Source: CAYFYS01 sp965202905 (GTDB lineage: Bacteria; Pseudomonadota; Alphaproteobacteria; MPNO01). Taken from it: 64,000 nucleotides of DNA. A model generated the notes under the pieces. It was not told the DNA's origin. It saw only the letters and a program-made list of their open reading frames with translations, and did no database searches. Both the position numbers and the translations under genes were made by a program. Positions 25,522 to 33,670 of this stretch are shown piece after piece; position 1 is the first letter of the stretch, and each line of letters starts with the position of its first letter. Location of the stretch: assembly GCA_965202905.1 (NCBI GenBank), contig OZ241868.1, positions 1,302,001-1,366,000 of the forward strand, read 5' to 3'.

Positions 25522-25797
25522 TTGTATTCTAAACGTCATCCTCCACGGCCGGAGCATCAAGCAAGGTGGCGCGGGGAGATCGACCGGGAAACAGGCGTTC
25601 TGCTGCAGCGGTTCCTGAAGGCCGGTCCCGAGGAGTTGGAGATGGGGCGCCGCGTGAACCGGGAGTTGACCAGGAAGATGTCGGTCATGGCGTTCGTCCG
25701 CTCGGCGCTGCTCCAGTACGTGCAGATCCGGTGCGTCTACGAACGGGGGAACTACTGGTCCCCGGAACTGGCGGAGTGCTCTGCCCCGCCGTTCTGA
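25522..25797 (+). CDS. Hypothetical protein, possible fragment
   Basis: This 91-residue frame lies right after the IS5-like element. The centre reads ETGVLLQRFLKAGPEELEMG, then RELTRKMSVMAFVRSALLQY, then CVYERGNYWSPELAE. Codon composition looks coding and the C-terminal half looks protein-like, but no family is recognised. The N-terminus (MYSKRHPPRPEHQ) is implausible and may lie in the IS flank, so a truncated gene is possible. The next gene converges from the right. Confidence 0.35.
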   Translation: MYSKRHPPRPEHQARWRGEIDRETGVLLQRFLKAGPEELEMGRRVNRELTRKMSVMAFVRSALLQYVQIRCVYERGNYWSPELAECSAPPF

Positions 25798-25923
25798 GAC
25801 GCCATTCTGAGCCGGTGGGAAACATCGCACCGAAATCGGGAAATACCGGACAAAACCGGCTTTTCGATCCTCGGGACGCCCGGCTTGCAGATCTTCTCAA
25901 GCAACGCGCGGCGGCAGCCAGCC

Positions 25924-26847
25924 CTACTTCATCTCGAAGACCAGCTTGCCGCGCAGATGGCGCGATTCGCTCACCGCCTGGGCCTCCCTGGCCGCCGACA
26001 GCGGGAAGCGGCGGATCTCCGGCGCCCACACCGCGCCGGCCGCGAGCAGTTCGAGGATGCGCTCCAGATGCACCCGGTCGCGCCCGACCCTGGGGCGGAG
26101 CGAGGTCACGTCGTCGCGCGGCGACTCCGGCGGGCTGGAGCCCGAGGCGATGAAGGCCGCCCGCCCGCCGGGCTTGAGCACCTGGAACGAGCGCCGGGTG
26201 ACGTCGCCGCCGACGGTATCCAGCACTGCATCGCAGCCGGAGACGACCTCGGCGAAGTCCCGTGTGCGGTAGTCGATGATCTCGTCCGCGCCCAGGCCGC
26301 GCACGTAGTCGTGGTTGGCCGCGCTCGCAGTGGTGATCACCCGGGCACCGATGTGCGTGGCGACCTGGATGGCGAATCCGGCGACGCCGCCGGCGCCGCC
26401 GTGGATGAGGATCGTCTCGCCCGCGCGGAGCTTCAGCGTATCCTCGACCGAGACCAGGGCCGTCAGCCCGATCAATGCGAGCGCCGCGGCATCGACATGG
26501 GAGACCGTCTCGGGCTTCGCGGCGACGATCGCCGCCTTGACCGCGATCTTCTCGGCATAGCCCCCCTCCTGGCCGCCCTCGCACACGCCGAAGACCGCAT
26601 CGCCCACGGCGAAGTCCGTAACGCCGTCCCCGAGCGCGACGACGACGCCGGAGAAGTCCCGTCCCAGGACGTGCGGAAACGTCGAAAGCGCGCCGTAGCC
26701 GCCCGCGCGCACCTTCCAGTCCGCGCCGTTGACGCTGGCCGCATGGATGTCGATCAGGACCTCGCCCGGCCCCGCCACCGGGTCCGGCCGGTCGCCGTAT
26801 TCGAGCATCTCCGGCCCGCCCTGCCCGGTGATATAGGCTGCTTTCAT
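25924..26847 (-). CDS. NAD(P)-dependent quinone oxidoreductase-like MDR protein
   Basis: This is a 307-residue medium-chain dehydrogenase/reductase without zinc ligands, of the quinone oxidoreductase or enoyl-reductase type. It starts MKAAYITGQGGPEMLEYGDR. It has the MDR GRDFSGVVVALG block near residue 60 and the coenzyme-binding loop ILIHGGAGGVAGFAIQVA near residue 145. The later LDTVGGDVTRRSFQVLKPGG motif completes the fold. The start at 26847 is preceded by a GGGAGGAAG-type Shine-Dalgarno; the frame upstream to 26913 is spurious. It is divergent from the GST at 27015 across a palindromic intergenic region. Confidence 0.88.
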   Translation of the reverse strand: MKAAYITGQGGPEMLEYGDRPDPVAGPGEVLIDIHAASVNGADWKVRAGGYGALSTFPHVLGRDFSGVVVALGDGVTDFAVGDAVFGVCEGGQEGGYAEKIAVKAAIVAAKPETVSHVDAAALALIGLTALVSVEDTLKLRAGETILIHGGAGGVAGFAIQVATHIGARVITTASAANHDYVRGLGADEIIDYRTRDFAEVVSGCDAVLDTVGGDVTRRSFQVLKPGGRAAFIASGSSPPESPRDDVTSLRPRVGRDRVHLERILELLAAGAVWAPEIRRFPLSAAREAQAVSESRHLRGKLVFEMK

Positions 26848-26932
26848 CGCTTCCTCCCTGTTTGCCGGACGGGACTTTAGCGCATTTGCCGGACCGGGGA
26901 AGCCGGGCCCCACCGACGCGCCAAGCGCGGCC

Positions 26933-26973
26933 GGCCAGCCGGACGGGCGGAATTCGCACCCGTCCGGCTGGCC
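26933..26973. promoter_or_regulatory. Perfect 15-bp inverted repeat in a divergent promoter
   Basis: The arms ggccagccggacggg (26933-26947) and cccgtccggctggcc (26959-26973) are perfect reverse complements around an 11-bp spacer containing GAATTC. It lies between two divergent genes (MDR at 26847, GST at 27015), so it cannot be a terminator for either. It ends eight bases before a TATAAT, which suggests an operator. Confidence 0.6.
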
Positions 26974-26980
26974 GTGCGGC

Positions 26981-26986
26981 TATAAT
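26981..26986 (+). promoter_or_regulatory. TATAAT -10 box of the GST gene
   Basis: A consensus TATAAT lies 29 bp before the GST start, with AGGAG at about 27000-27004. No clear TTGACA precedes it; the -35 region falls inside the inverted repeat at 26959-26973. Confidence 0.5.
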
Positions 26987-27014
26987 TGCCGAAGCTGGAC
27001 AGGAGCGCGCGCGG

Positions 27015-27815
27015 ATGCTGGAGCTCTATCACCACACCATCTCGGTCTGCGCCCAGAAGGTGTGGCTCGCGCTTTTCGAGAAGGGGATCGAATGGCGGGG
27101 CCACCACGTCGATCTGATGAAGTCCGAGCAGATCTCGGCCGCCTATCTCGCGCTCAATCCCAAGGGTGTCGTGCCGACCCTGGTCGTCGACGGCCGGGCG
27201 GTGGTCGAATCGACCATCATCCTGGAATATTTCGAAGACGCCTTTCCGGAGGTCTCCCTGCGCCCTGCATCGTCGCTCGACCGGGCGGCGATGCGGGTCT
27301 GGGTCAGGATCCCCGACGATGGGATTCACGCTGCCTATGGGACGGTGAGCTATGCCGCGGCCTTCGCCGACCAGGTGCTGGCCTTCCACGGCCGCGCGGC
27401 GCTGGAGCAGCGGATCGCGAAGCTGCCCGATCGGGACCGCGCGGCGCGCCAGAACGAGCTGTTCGAAAAGCGCATGGGTGCATCGTTCCTGGTCGGTCAC
27501 ATCCGCCTGTTCGACAAGATGCTGCGCGAGATGGAGGCCGCCTTGTCCGACCGGCCGTGGCTGGCGGGCGATGGCTTCGGCCTCGCCGAATGCGCGCTCC
27601 TGCCCTATGTCTGGCGACTGGAGCGGCTGAATCTTGCGGAGATGTGGGCCGACAAGCCGCACCTTGCCGGCTGGCTCGCGCGAGCCAAGGCGCGATCGAG
27701 CTGGGACGCGGCGATGGAAGCCTTCCCGCCCGTCGGCCCGCATGACTACGACTACGACCTGACGTCCAAGGGCGTGAGCCACTGGCCGACGGTCTCCGCC
27801 ATGCTGTCCCAGTGA
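27015..27815 (+). CDS. Glutathione S-transferase family protein
   Basis: This is a 266-residue GST. The N-terminal thioredoxin-like domain begins MLELYHHTISVCAQKVWLAL with the S-x-C motif at the usual catalytic position. It has the cis-proline and glutathione loop NPKGVVPTLVVDG and VVESTIILEYFED (the ES pair). The helical C-terminal domain includes RPWLAGDGFGLAECALLPYV with the N-capping motif. The frame upstream to 26862 lies in the palindromic control region and is excluded; an AGGAG precedes ATG 27015. It is likely a detoxification or reductive-cleavage enzyme; the substrate is unknown. Confidence 0.9.
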   Translation: MLELYHHTISVCAQKVWLALFEKGIEWRGHHVDLMKSEQISAAYLALNPKGVVPTLVVDGRAVVESTIILEYFEDAFPEVSLRPASSLDRAAMRVWVRIPDDGIHAAYGTVSYAAAFADQVLAFHGRAALEQRIAKLPDRDRAARQNELFEKRMGASFLVGHIRLFDKMLREMEAALSDRPWLAGDGFGLAECALLPYVWRLERLNLAEMWADKPHLAGWLARAKARSSWDAAMEAFPPVGPHDYDYDLTSKGVSHWPTVSAMLSQ

Positions 27816-27858
27816 ACGCCGCGCTGCTCGCCGTTGCGGACCATAGCGGAGATCCGTC

Positions 27859-28222
27859 TCAGCCGGCCTTCTTTCTGCGCGGCCTGGGATGTTTGGCGGG
27901 CAAGGCGGCGGCGTAGGCGAGGCCGTCGGCGATCCAGGCCGCGAGGGCGGCCGGGTCGGCCCTGATATCGTCGGGCGCCCGCAGGTATTCGCGCATCTCG
28001 CGGCCGGGCTTGGGCTCGAAGATTTCCGCCAATTCGGCGCGCGCGGCACGGGTCTCTTGGGACGCGCACGATCACGCCGTCCTCGTGGATGCCGGTGAAC
28101 ATGTTGTCGTTGATGAAGGCGCAGGGGCAGCCGAACATCTTGCGCCGCTCGATACGCGGATCGTCCGGCAGCGCGGCATCGAACGCCTCGATCAGGGCTG
28201 CCAGCGCCTTCTTCCAGGCCAT
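27859..28222 (-). pseudogene. TfoX/Sxy N-terminal domain protein with one frameshift
   Basis: The minus-strand frame starts at 28222 as MAWKKALAALIEAFDAALPD, then RRKMFGCPCAFINDNMFTG and IHEDGVIVRVPRD, a clear TfoX N-terminal domain. At about 28045-28065 the frame shifts. The natural continuation RAARAELAEIFEPKPGREM, REYLRAPDDIRAD and AALAAWIADGLAYAAALPAK, ending in a TGA at 27859-27861, is in the next frame. A single-base indel explains it, so it is either a recent pseudogene or an assembly error. It lies ten bases upstream of the PhnE gene on the same strand. Stand-alone TfoX-N proteins have no settled function. Confidence 0.8.
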
Positions 28223-28232
28223 CGGACGCTCC

Positions 28233-29015
28233 TCAGCTCAGCCGGCGGCGGGCCAGTACGCTCGCCTGCTCGATCGCAACCACCAGCGCGAGCACGACCA
28301 GGGTCAGCGTGGCGACCTTCTCGTAATGGAATGCCCGCGCATAGAGCTGGATATAAAACCCGATCCCGCCGGCGCCGACCAAACCGAGGACAAGCGATTC
28401 GCGCAGGTTGAGCTCGAAGCGGAACAGCGTGTCGCGGGCAAGCTCCGGGCCGATCTGGGGAATCACGCCGAAGCGGACGACCTGCGGCCAGGCCGCGCCG
28501 GTGGTGCGCATCGCCTCGATCGGCCCGCTTGCCGCGGCCTCGAACGCCTCGGCGTAGAACTTGCCGAGCATCCCGGCCGAATGCAGCGCGATGGCGATCA
28601 CGCCGGGCAGCGGCCCGAGCCCGTAAGCGCTGACGAACATCAGGGCCAGGAGGATCACCGGGATGCCCCGCAGCGCCCCCATCAGCCATTTGACCGGCTG
28701 GTGGACCCAGGCCGGGGTGAGGTTCGCCGCGGCCAGCAGACCGAGGCCGAGCGACAGGACGGCGCCGAAGACGGTGCCGAGCAGCGCGATCTGCAGGGTC
28801 TCGACCATCGCCCGGAAGACAGTTCCGGCGATGCTCAGGTCCGGCGGCGCCATGCGGGCGAGGAAGGCATGCAGGCGCGGCAGACCGTCGCCGAGCTGCA
28901 TCGGATCGAATCCGGTGCCGGCCCAGGCCCAGGCGACGGCCAGCACGATCCCGAGCAGGAGCGCCGCGCGGGCGAGGGTCTCACGCCACGTGGCTTGGCG
29001 GGTCCTGGCGCTCAT
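28233..29015 (-). CDS. phnE: Phosphonate-type ABC transporter permease
   Basis: This is a 260-residue inner-membrane permease with an N-terminal signal-anchor (ALLLGIVLAVAWAWAG). It has several membrane helices and the cytoplasmic EAA loop (AMRTTGAAWPQVVRFGVIPQ) that contacts the ATPase. It ends with EKVATLTLVVLALVVAIEQ. The start at ATG 29015 overlaps the 3' end of the ATPase gene by 35 bp. It forms a tight operon with the ATPase and binding protein. The PhnE name reflects family only; the context (MntR-type regulator, di-haem cytochrome) makes phosphonate doubtful as substrate. Confidence 0.85.
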   Translation of the reverse strand: MSARTRQATWRETLARAALLLGIVLAVAWAWAGTGFDPMQLGDGLPRLHAFLARMAPPDLSIAGTVFRAMVETLQIALLGTVFGAVLSLGLGLLAAANLTPAWVHQPVKWLMGALRGIPVILLALMFVSAYGLGPLPGVIAIALHSAGMLGKFYAEAFEAAASGPIEAMRTTGAAWPQVVRFGVIPQIGPELARDTLFRFELNLRESLVLGLVGAGGIGFYIQLYARAFHYEKVATLTLVVLALVVAIEQASVLARRRLS

Positions 29016-29808
29016 GCGCGCGCTCCGGGGGTTCGGCCGGCGCGACGACCCGCGGCGGCAGGCTGCGGCCGTAGATCCGCCGCAGCGCCGCGGCATCGAG
29101 GGGTGCGCCTGCGGCGCTGTCGAAGACGATCGTCCCGTCGGACAGGCCGAGGATGCGCTCGGCGTGCGCGCCCGCGAGTTCCGGGCGGTGGACGACGGCG
29201 ATCGCGGTGATCGCGTGGGCACGGGCCTGTCCCATCACCAGCGCCAGGATGTCGTCGGCCAGTACCGGATCGAGCTGGCTGACCGGCTCGTCGGCGGTGA
29301 TCAGCTCGGGCTCCTGGGCCAAAGCGCGGGCAACCGCGACGCGCTGGCGTTGCCCGCCGGAGAGCGAATCGGCCCGCCGCATTGCGAGCCCGCCGAGCCC
29401 GGTGGACTCGATCGCCCGCATGGCGGCCTCGTGGTCGGATTCGGAGAAGATGCCGAACAGGCTCGGCAGGACACCGGTTCGCCCGAGCCGGCCGCACAGC
29501 ACGTTGCGCAAGACCGAGGCGCGCTCGACGAGCTGGAACTCCTGGAAGATCGCCGCGTTGCGCCGGCGAAAACCGCGCCCGCGCGCCGCCGCGCCGGCGA
29601 GATCGACGCCATGCACCGCGATCGTCCCGGCATCGGCCGCCGCCAGGCCGTGGAGCGCACGCAGCAGCGTCGTCTTGCCCGAGCCGCTGGGTCCGATGAT
29701 CGCGACCGGCGTGCCGGCCGGGATCGACAGGCGCTCGATCGCGAGCGCCGGCGGCCCGCCTGCCGCGTATCGGAGGCACAGATCGGCGATGCGGACGGCC
29801 TCGCTCAT
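28981..29808 (-). CDS. phnC: Phosphonate-type ABC transporter ATP-binding protein
   Basis: This is a 275-residue ABC ATPase of the PhnC type. Motifs are Walker A IGPSGSGKTTLLRALHG near residue 40, FQEFQLVERASVLRNVL (Q-loop), signature LSGGQRQRVAVARAL, Walker B with ELITADEPVSQLDP and the H-loop VVHRP. The start at 29808 overlaps the stop of the binding-protein gene by four bases, and its 3' end overlaps PhnE. It energises import across the inner membrane. The substrate is undetermined. Confidence 0.88.
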   Translation of the reverse strand: MSEAVRIADLCLRYAAGGPPALAIERLSIPAGTPVAIIGPSGSGKTTLLRALHGLAAADAGTIAVHGVDLAGAAARGRGFRRRNAAIFQEFQLVERASVLRNVLCGRLGRTGVLPSLFGIFSESDHEAAMRAIESTGLGGLAMRRADSLSGGQRQRVAVARALAQEPELITADEPVSQLDPVLADDILALVMGQARAHAITAIAVVHRPELAGAHAERILGLSDGTIVFDSAAGAPLDAAALRRIYGRSLPPRVVAPAEPPERAHERQDPPSHVA

Positions 29809-30677
29809 CGGCCGATCAGCCCATGGGCGCGGGCGAGCCGGGCAACCGCCTCATAGGCCGCGTGGTCGGGCCTGACATAGCCGTCCGGCGCATAGACGTG
29901 CGTCAGGAGACGGCGCTTGCCGCGCTCGTTGAGCGCCAGCATCGCGGCCACGAAGGCTTCGCGAACCGATTCCGCGAGGCCCTTGCGGGCAATCACCACG
30001 TGGGAGGGGATCGGCGGGGTCTCGGCGAGCGTCCTCACCAGGCTTCGCTGGCCGGGATCGAGCAACAGGTCCGCATAGATGCTCACGCCCGCCGCATCGA
30101 CAAGGCCGTTGGCGACAGCCTGGATCGCCTGCTGGTAGCCGCCGGCGAAGTAGACCGCGCCGAAAAACGCCTTGGGATCCTGGCCGCGCTCGAGATGACC
30201 CTCGGCGACGAACAGGTCGAGCGGGTAGAGATAGCCCGATTCGGAGATCGGATCAGCAAAGGCGATCGACTTGCCCTTCAGCGCGGCGAGACCGGCAATG
30301 GCGCTGCCGCGCCGCACGAAGATCGCGCCGGTATAGCTCGGCTTGCCGCGGTAGACCTCCGACAGCACCGCCACGGCTCCGGTTCGCGCCCGCGCGATGA
30401 CGTAGGGCAAGGCGCCCATAAACGAAATGTCGGCCTTGCCGGCCTCCAGCGCCTCGATCGCCGCAGCATGGTCCTGAGTGACGTAGCCCGTCACTTTGCG
30501 CTGCAATGCGGTTTCGAGATAGCGGCCGATTTCCCGGACATCGCCCAGCAGCTTCTCGGGGTTCTGCTGCGGCACGAAGGCGAGCACCAGCGGCTCGTCG
30601 GCCGCCGCTTCGGGGCCGGCAGCGAGCCCCAGCAGCACCAGCGCGGCGGCGAGAAGCTCAGTAAAGCGCGGCCGCAT
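29805..30677 (-). CDS. phnD: PhnD-type periplasmic substrate-binding protein
   Basis: This is a 290-residue secreted binding protein. The start at ATG 30677 gives a clean signal peptide (LLAAALVLLGLAAGPEAAA). The mature protein shows the PhnD family path: LVLAFVPQQNPEKLLGDV, AAAIEALEAGKADISFMGAL, GKSIAFADPISESGYLYPL and AFFGAVYFAGGYQQAIQAVA. The FADPxSxSGYxxP block is the ligand-contact region of the family. It overlaps the end of the upstream cytochrome frame by 20 bp and the ATPase start by four. Known relatives bind phosphonate, phosphite or other small anions; regulatory context suggests another possibility here. Confidence 0.87.
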   Translation of the reverse strand: MRPRFTELLAAALVLLGLAAGPEAAADEPLVLAFVPQQNPEKLLGDVREIGRYLETALQRKVTGYVTQDHAAAIEALEAGKADISFMGALPYVIARARTGAVAVLSEVYRGKPSYTGAIFVRRGSAIAGLAALKGKSIAFADPISESGYLYPLDLFVAEGHLERGQDPKAFFGAVYFAGGYQQAIQAVANGLVDAAGVSIYADLLLDPGQRSLVRTLAETPPIPSHVVIARKGLAESVREAFVAAMLALNERGKRRLLTHVYAPDGYVRPDHAAYEAVARLARAHGLIGR

Positions 30678-32513
30678 CGCGCGCCTCCGCCTGTCTGTAG
30701 GCCGTCCACAGCCGCGCCGCCTCCCGCCACTCCCCGCGCCGGACCGAACCGGCGATCGCGTCGATTCGTGCGGCCAGCGCCTCGACCTTTCCGCGCGCGG
30801 CGACGTTGACCATCCCGGGCGCATCGGCGCGCAGATCGGCGCCTACGGTCTCCAGCAGCAGCAGCGCGTGCCTTCGGTCGCGCGCGGGGATCAGGGTCCC
30901 GAGCGTCGACAGAAAGGTCGAGGCTTCTGCGACGCTCATCTTGAAGCGGGTATTCCTCGCACCGAAGGTCTCGAACGGCGCCTCGCCGGTGCCGACCGCC
31001 TCGAGATAGGCGACGAGGTCGCAGCCTCGGTCTTCGCCAGCCCCAAGGCATAGCGCCGGTCGAACCAGTCGACGACCGCAGCGAGGTCGGACAGCGAGCC
31101 GTCGTGGAAATAGGGCGCCGAATAGCGAATGCCGAGCAGGGTCGGGGTATCGAAGGCGCCGTCCCGGGCATGGGTCGAGGCCGGCTTCGCCGAGCCGATG
31201 TCGTGCCGCTTGCCGTCGACGAAGTTGCCGTCGGGGATGTGGCAGCCCGCGCACGAACGGCCGGCCATCAGCGGATAGGGCCGGTTGAAGATCGCCTCGC
31301 CGCGCCGCGCCGCGGCGCTCGCCTTGGCGTTCAGCCGGCCGTCGCGGTAAAGCAGCGGCGCGGGCAGGAAGTCGAACTCGCTGAGGTAGGCGACCAGCGC
31401 GTCCAGCATCAGCGGGCTCGGCTCGGGCCCGGCGAACTCGCCGACGATCGCCGCGCGGGTGAACTCGCGCAACGAGGCGATCCGGCCGTCACGGCCGTAG
31501 GGCGCGGTAAACCGGATGCCGCGCAGGCTCGGCGTGTCGAGCGGATCGAAGCGGTGGTCGTTGGCCTTCGGGTTGAAGTACCCGCCATCAATGTCGATGC
31601 CGCCGCGGCGCCGGCTGAGGCCGGGGATGTAGAGCGCGTTGTTGATGTCGCCGCGGTTGTGGCAGGTCGAGCATGTCAGCCCCAGCGCGCGGGCCGGCCC
31701 GCCGAAGAGCAGCGGCGAATCGAACAGCATGTCGCCGTAGGCGACCAGGAACAGCTTCTTCTCGTCGATGCCCCGCTCCTCGAAATTGAGCACCAGCCGC
31801 GGCAGGCGGGCCTGTTCGAGGAGTGCGCCGTCGGGCGGCAGCCAGGCTTTGTCACGCGGCAGCAAATCCGGCGCGCCGACCTCAAAGGTTGCGGACAGAT
31901 CGGCCGCCAGCCGGTCGATCACCGCCCCCGCGTCGGCCCGCCCGGCGCCCAGCGCGGTGGTCAAATCGAGCCAGGCAAGGCCGAGGCGCCGGTGTGCCTT
32001 GCCATTGCTGCTGCGCAGCGCGCCCTCGAAGGCGCGGTAGATCGATCGGGCGGCCAGCGCATCGGCGAGCGCGGCGCGCGGCCTGTCGAGCTTCGCCTTC
32101 GCACGGCCCAGCCGCGCGCGCACCGCGATCGAGGTCGCCCGCGCGACCGCGCTGTGCAAGGCGGCGACATCGCGCGCCTCGATCGCATCGCGGATGGCCA
32201 CGCCGGGATCGCGGCCGGCGAACCCGGCGAGCCGGGCGAGGACGGCATAGGCGGGCTCGGCGCCGGCGTGGCGAAACTTTCGCGTGGCCGTTGCGTAGCG
32301 CTCCTCGATTCCCTCCCAATCGACAGGCTCGATCGCGCTCGCGAACACCGCATGGAGATGGGCCGCTGCGAGGGGATGCCACTGCGCGCGGCTCGGCACA
32401 TGGGCCTCGGCGACGGGCGGCGCGCCCGCGGCGAACCAAAGCGCTGCCAAGACTGCGGACCACGTTCCGGCGACCACGCGCCGCAGTGTCGAAGCGCTGC
32501 GTCCCTGCTGCAA
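30658..32513 (-). pseudogene. Di-haem cytochrome c (MauG/CcpA-like), one frameshift
   Basis: The main frame (32513 to 30936) encodes a signal sequence, a ~200-residue helical N-terminal region and two c-type haem sites, CSTCHNRG (residues 281-288) and CAGCHIPDG (421-429). It also has peroxidase-family blocks (DPLDTPSLRGIRFTAPYGRD, DTPTLLGIRYSAPYFHDGS). After RRYALGLAKTE (about 31025) the natural continuation CDLVAYLEAVGTGEAPFE lies in another frame, which ends at 30658 inside the PhnD start. One indel separates the halves, so it is either a recent pseudogene or a sequence error. As written, a product truncated after both haem sites would still be made. Such proteins reduce peroxide or oxidise cofactors in the periplasm. 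It heads the transporter operon. Confidence 0.8.
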
Positions 32514-32534
32514 GAAAGTTTGTCCTGCCTGAAT

Positions 32535-32553
32535 AGTTTAGCTCTGGTTAAGT
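32535..32553. promoter_or_regulatory. Candidate MntR-type operator
   Basis: An imperfect palindrome, agtttagc-tct-ggttaagt, lies in the 120-bp divergent region between the MntR-like gene and the cytochrome/PhnDCE operon. Its A/T-rich half sites with inner GC resemble DtxR/MntR boxes. Only five of eight arm positions are symmetric, so this is tentative. Confidence 0.3.
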
Positions 32554-32633
32554 TAATTAGTCTCGGCCAACAATTGTCAAGGGGCCGTCCATTGGGCATA
32601 GTCGGCCCGACCGGCTGACCGGACGAGGCCGCC

Positions 32634-33137
32634 TTGAACGAGCCGACCAAGCCAATGGCCAAGCAGGAGTCTGTCGGGCCCGGGCTCGACGGGCCGGCCC
32701 AGGCCCCCGACCTGCTGGCGCCGGACGCCCAGGCCGATCACCACCGCCAGACCCGCGCCGCCCGCCAGACCGAAATCGCCGAGGACTATGTCGAGCTGAT
32801 CGCCGATCTGATCGATTCGACCGGCGAGGCGCGCGCGGCCGACATCTCGCGCCGGCTGGGCGTAACCCAGGCGAGCGTCGCCAAGATGATCGCCCGGCTG
32901 CAGCAATCCGGCCTGGTCGTCACCCAGCCCTATCGGGCGATCTTCCTGACCGGGGAGGGGCGGCGCATTGCCGAGGCCTCGCGCCGGCGCCATCAGATCG
33001 TGGTCGCGTTCCTGCTTGCCATCGGGGTGAGCGAGGAGGCCGCGCGTGCCGATGCCGAGGGGATCGAGCACCACGTGAGCGTCGAGACCCTGGCCGCCTT
33101 CGAGCGCATTGCCGCCGCCGGAGACGGCCAAACCTGA
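32634..33137 (+). CDS. mntR: DtxR/MntR-family metal-dependent regulator
   Basis: This is a 167-residue regulator of the manganese-responsive MntR type. After a Pro/Gln-rich leader comes DYVELIADLIDSTGEARAAD, the winged HTH ISRRLGVTQASVAKMIARLQ, then TQPYRAIFLTGEGRRIAEAS. The metal/dimerisation region follows: RRRHQIVVAFLLAIGVSEEA, ADAEGIEHHVSVETL, with the E-x-H-H ligand cluster typical of the family. The start is TTG 32634 or ATG 32655. It is divergent from the cytochrome/PhnDCE operon, which it most likely controls. No SirA-type iron domain follows. Family assignment is strong; manganese as effector is inferred from family. Confidence 0.87.
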   Translation: MNEPTKPMAKQESVGPGLDGPAQAPDLLAPDAQADHHRQTRAARQTEIAEDYVELIADLIDSTGEARAADISRRLGVTQASVAKMIARLQQSGLVVTQPYRAIFLTGEGRRIAEASRRRHQIVVAFLLAIGVSEEAARADAEGIEHHVSVETLAAFERIAAAGDGQT

Positions 33138-33172
33138 GCGGGCCGTCGATCAGCGGACCGCGAAACCGAGGC

Positions 33173-33198
33173 CGGTGATTCGCGACTTCGAATCACCG
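33173..33198 (+). terminator. Hairpin after mntR
   Basis: A perfect 10-bp stem, cggtgattcg / cgaatcaccg, with a six-base loop starts 36 bp after the mntR stop. There is no T-run, so termination would be rho-assisted at best. Confidence 0.4.
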
Positions 33199-33488
33199 TC
33201 CGATCGCAACGCGCGCGGCCATCGTATGGGAAGGCAAAGCGGCGCCGGTGCGGCGGGCGCCGCGGCCGGAGTCGCATCCCGGGTCTTCGCCCGGCGGATT
33301 GCGGCTTTCCGGCGCTCTGGGCGCGTGTGCGTCTTTCCACAACATCTTGCGTCTGGGTTCAGCCGCGACACAAATCGAAGCGGGAATGGACATGGAACAA
33401 ACGCTTGATTTGTCGGACATAATTGACACAAAAAGAGAATGAAATAAGAAAATTTTCTGACGACACGGCTCGGCGAAACCCTGTCAAC

Positions 33489-33502
33489 CACAAAATATGG
33501 AG
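33489..33502 (+). promoter_or_regulatory. NrdR box 1
   Basis: The sequence cacaaaatatggag matches 11 of 14 positions of the NrdR consensus CACWATATATWGTG. It is exactly 31 bp (three helical turns) upstream of box 2, the classical paired spacing in front of ribonucleotide reductase genes. Confidence 0.65.
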
Positions 33503-33519
33503 TTTTTGTCTTGCCTTAC

Positions 33520-33533
33520 CACAAATTGTTGTG
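33520..33533 (+). promoter_or_regulatory. NrdR box 2
   Basis: The sequence cacaaattgttgtg is a near-perfect palindrome (cacaa...ttgtg) fitting the NrdR consensus. It lies 138 bp before the nrdA start. Paired with box 1 it predicts repression of nrdAB by NrdR when dATP is high. Confidence 0.7.
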
Positions 33534-33670
33534 CAATATCCGCGTTCGCGTCGCCTTGCTGACCGATTCGGTTGCGGCTGGTTCGAGCCCTCGGGGCGGC
33601 GTTCCTTGATGGCGCCAATGCGTTCGGCCACTGTAGCCGGTTACAGGAATTCCTGCGGCGGGTCGAACGA

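Noticed and set aside
28233..30677. A dedicated phosphonate degradation locus
   Set aside because: No C-P lyase (phnG-M), phosphonatase or ptxD-like genes are nearby, and the linked regulator is MntR-like; only the transporter family is shared.
31104..32618. A 504-codon plus-strand frame opposite the cytochrome gene
   Set aside because: The minus strand carries two CxxCH haem motifs and a signal peptide; the opposite frame has no recognisable feature.
33570..33610. ggttcgagccct resembling a tRNA T-arm upstream of nrdA
   Set aside because: No matching acceptor stem, anticodon arm or D-arm could be drawn around it.
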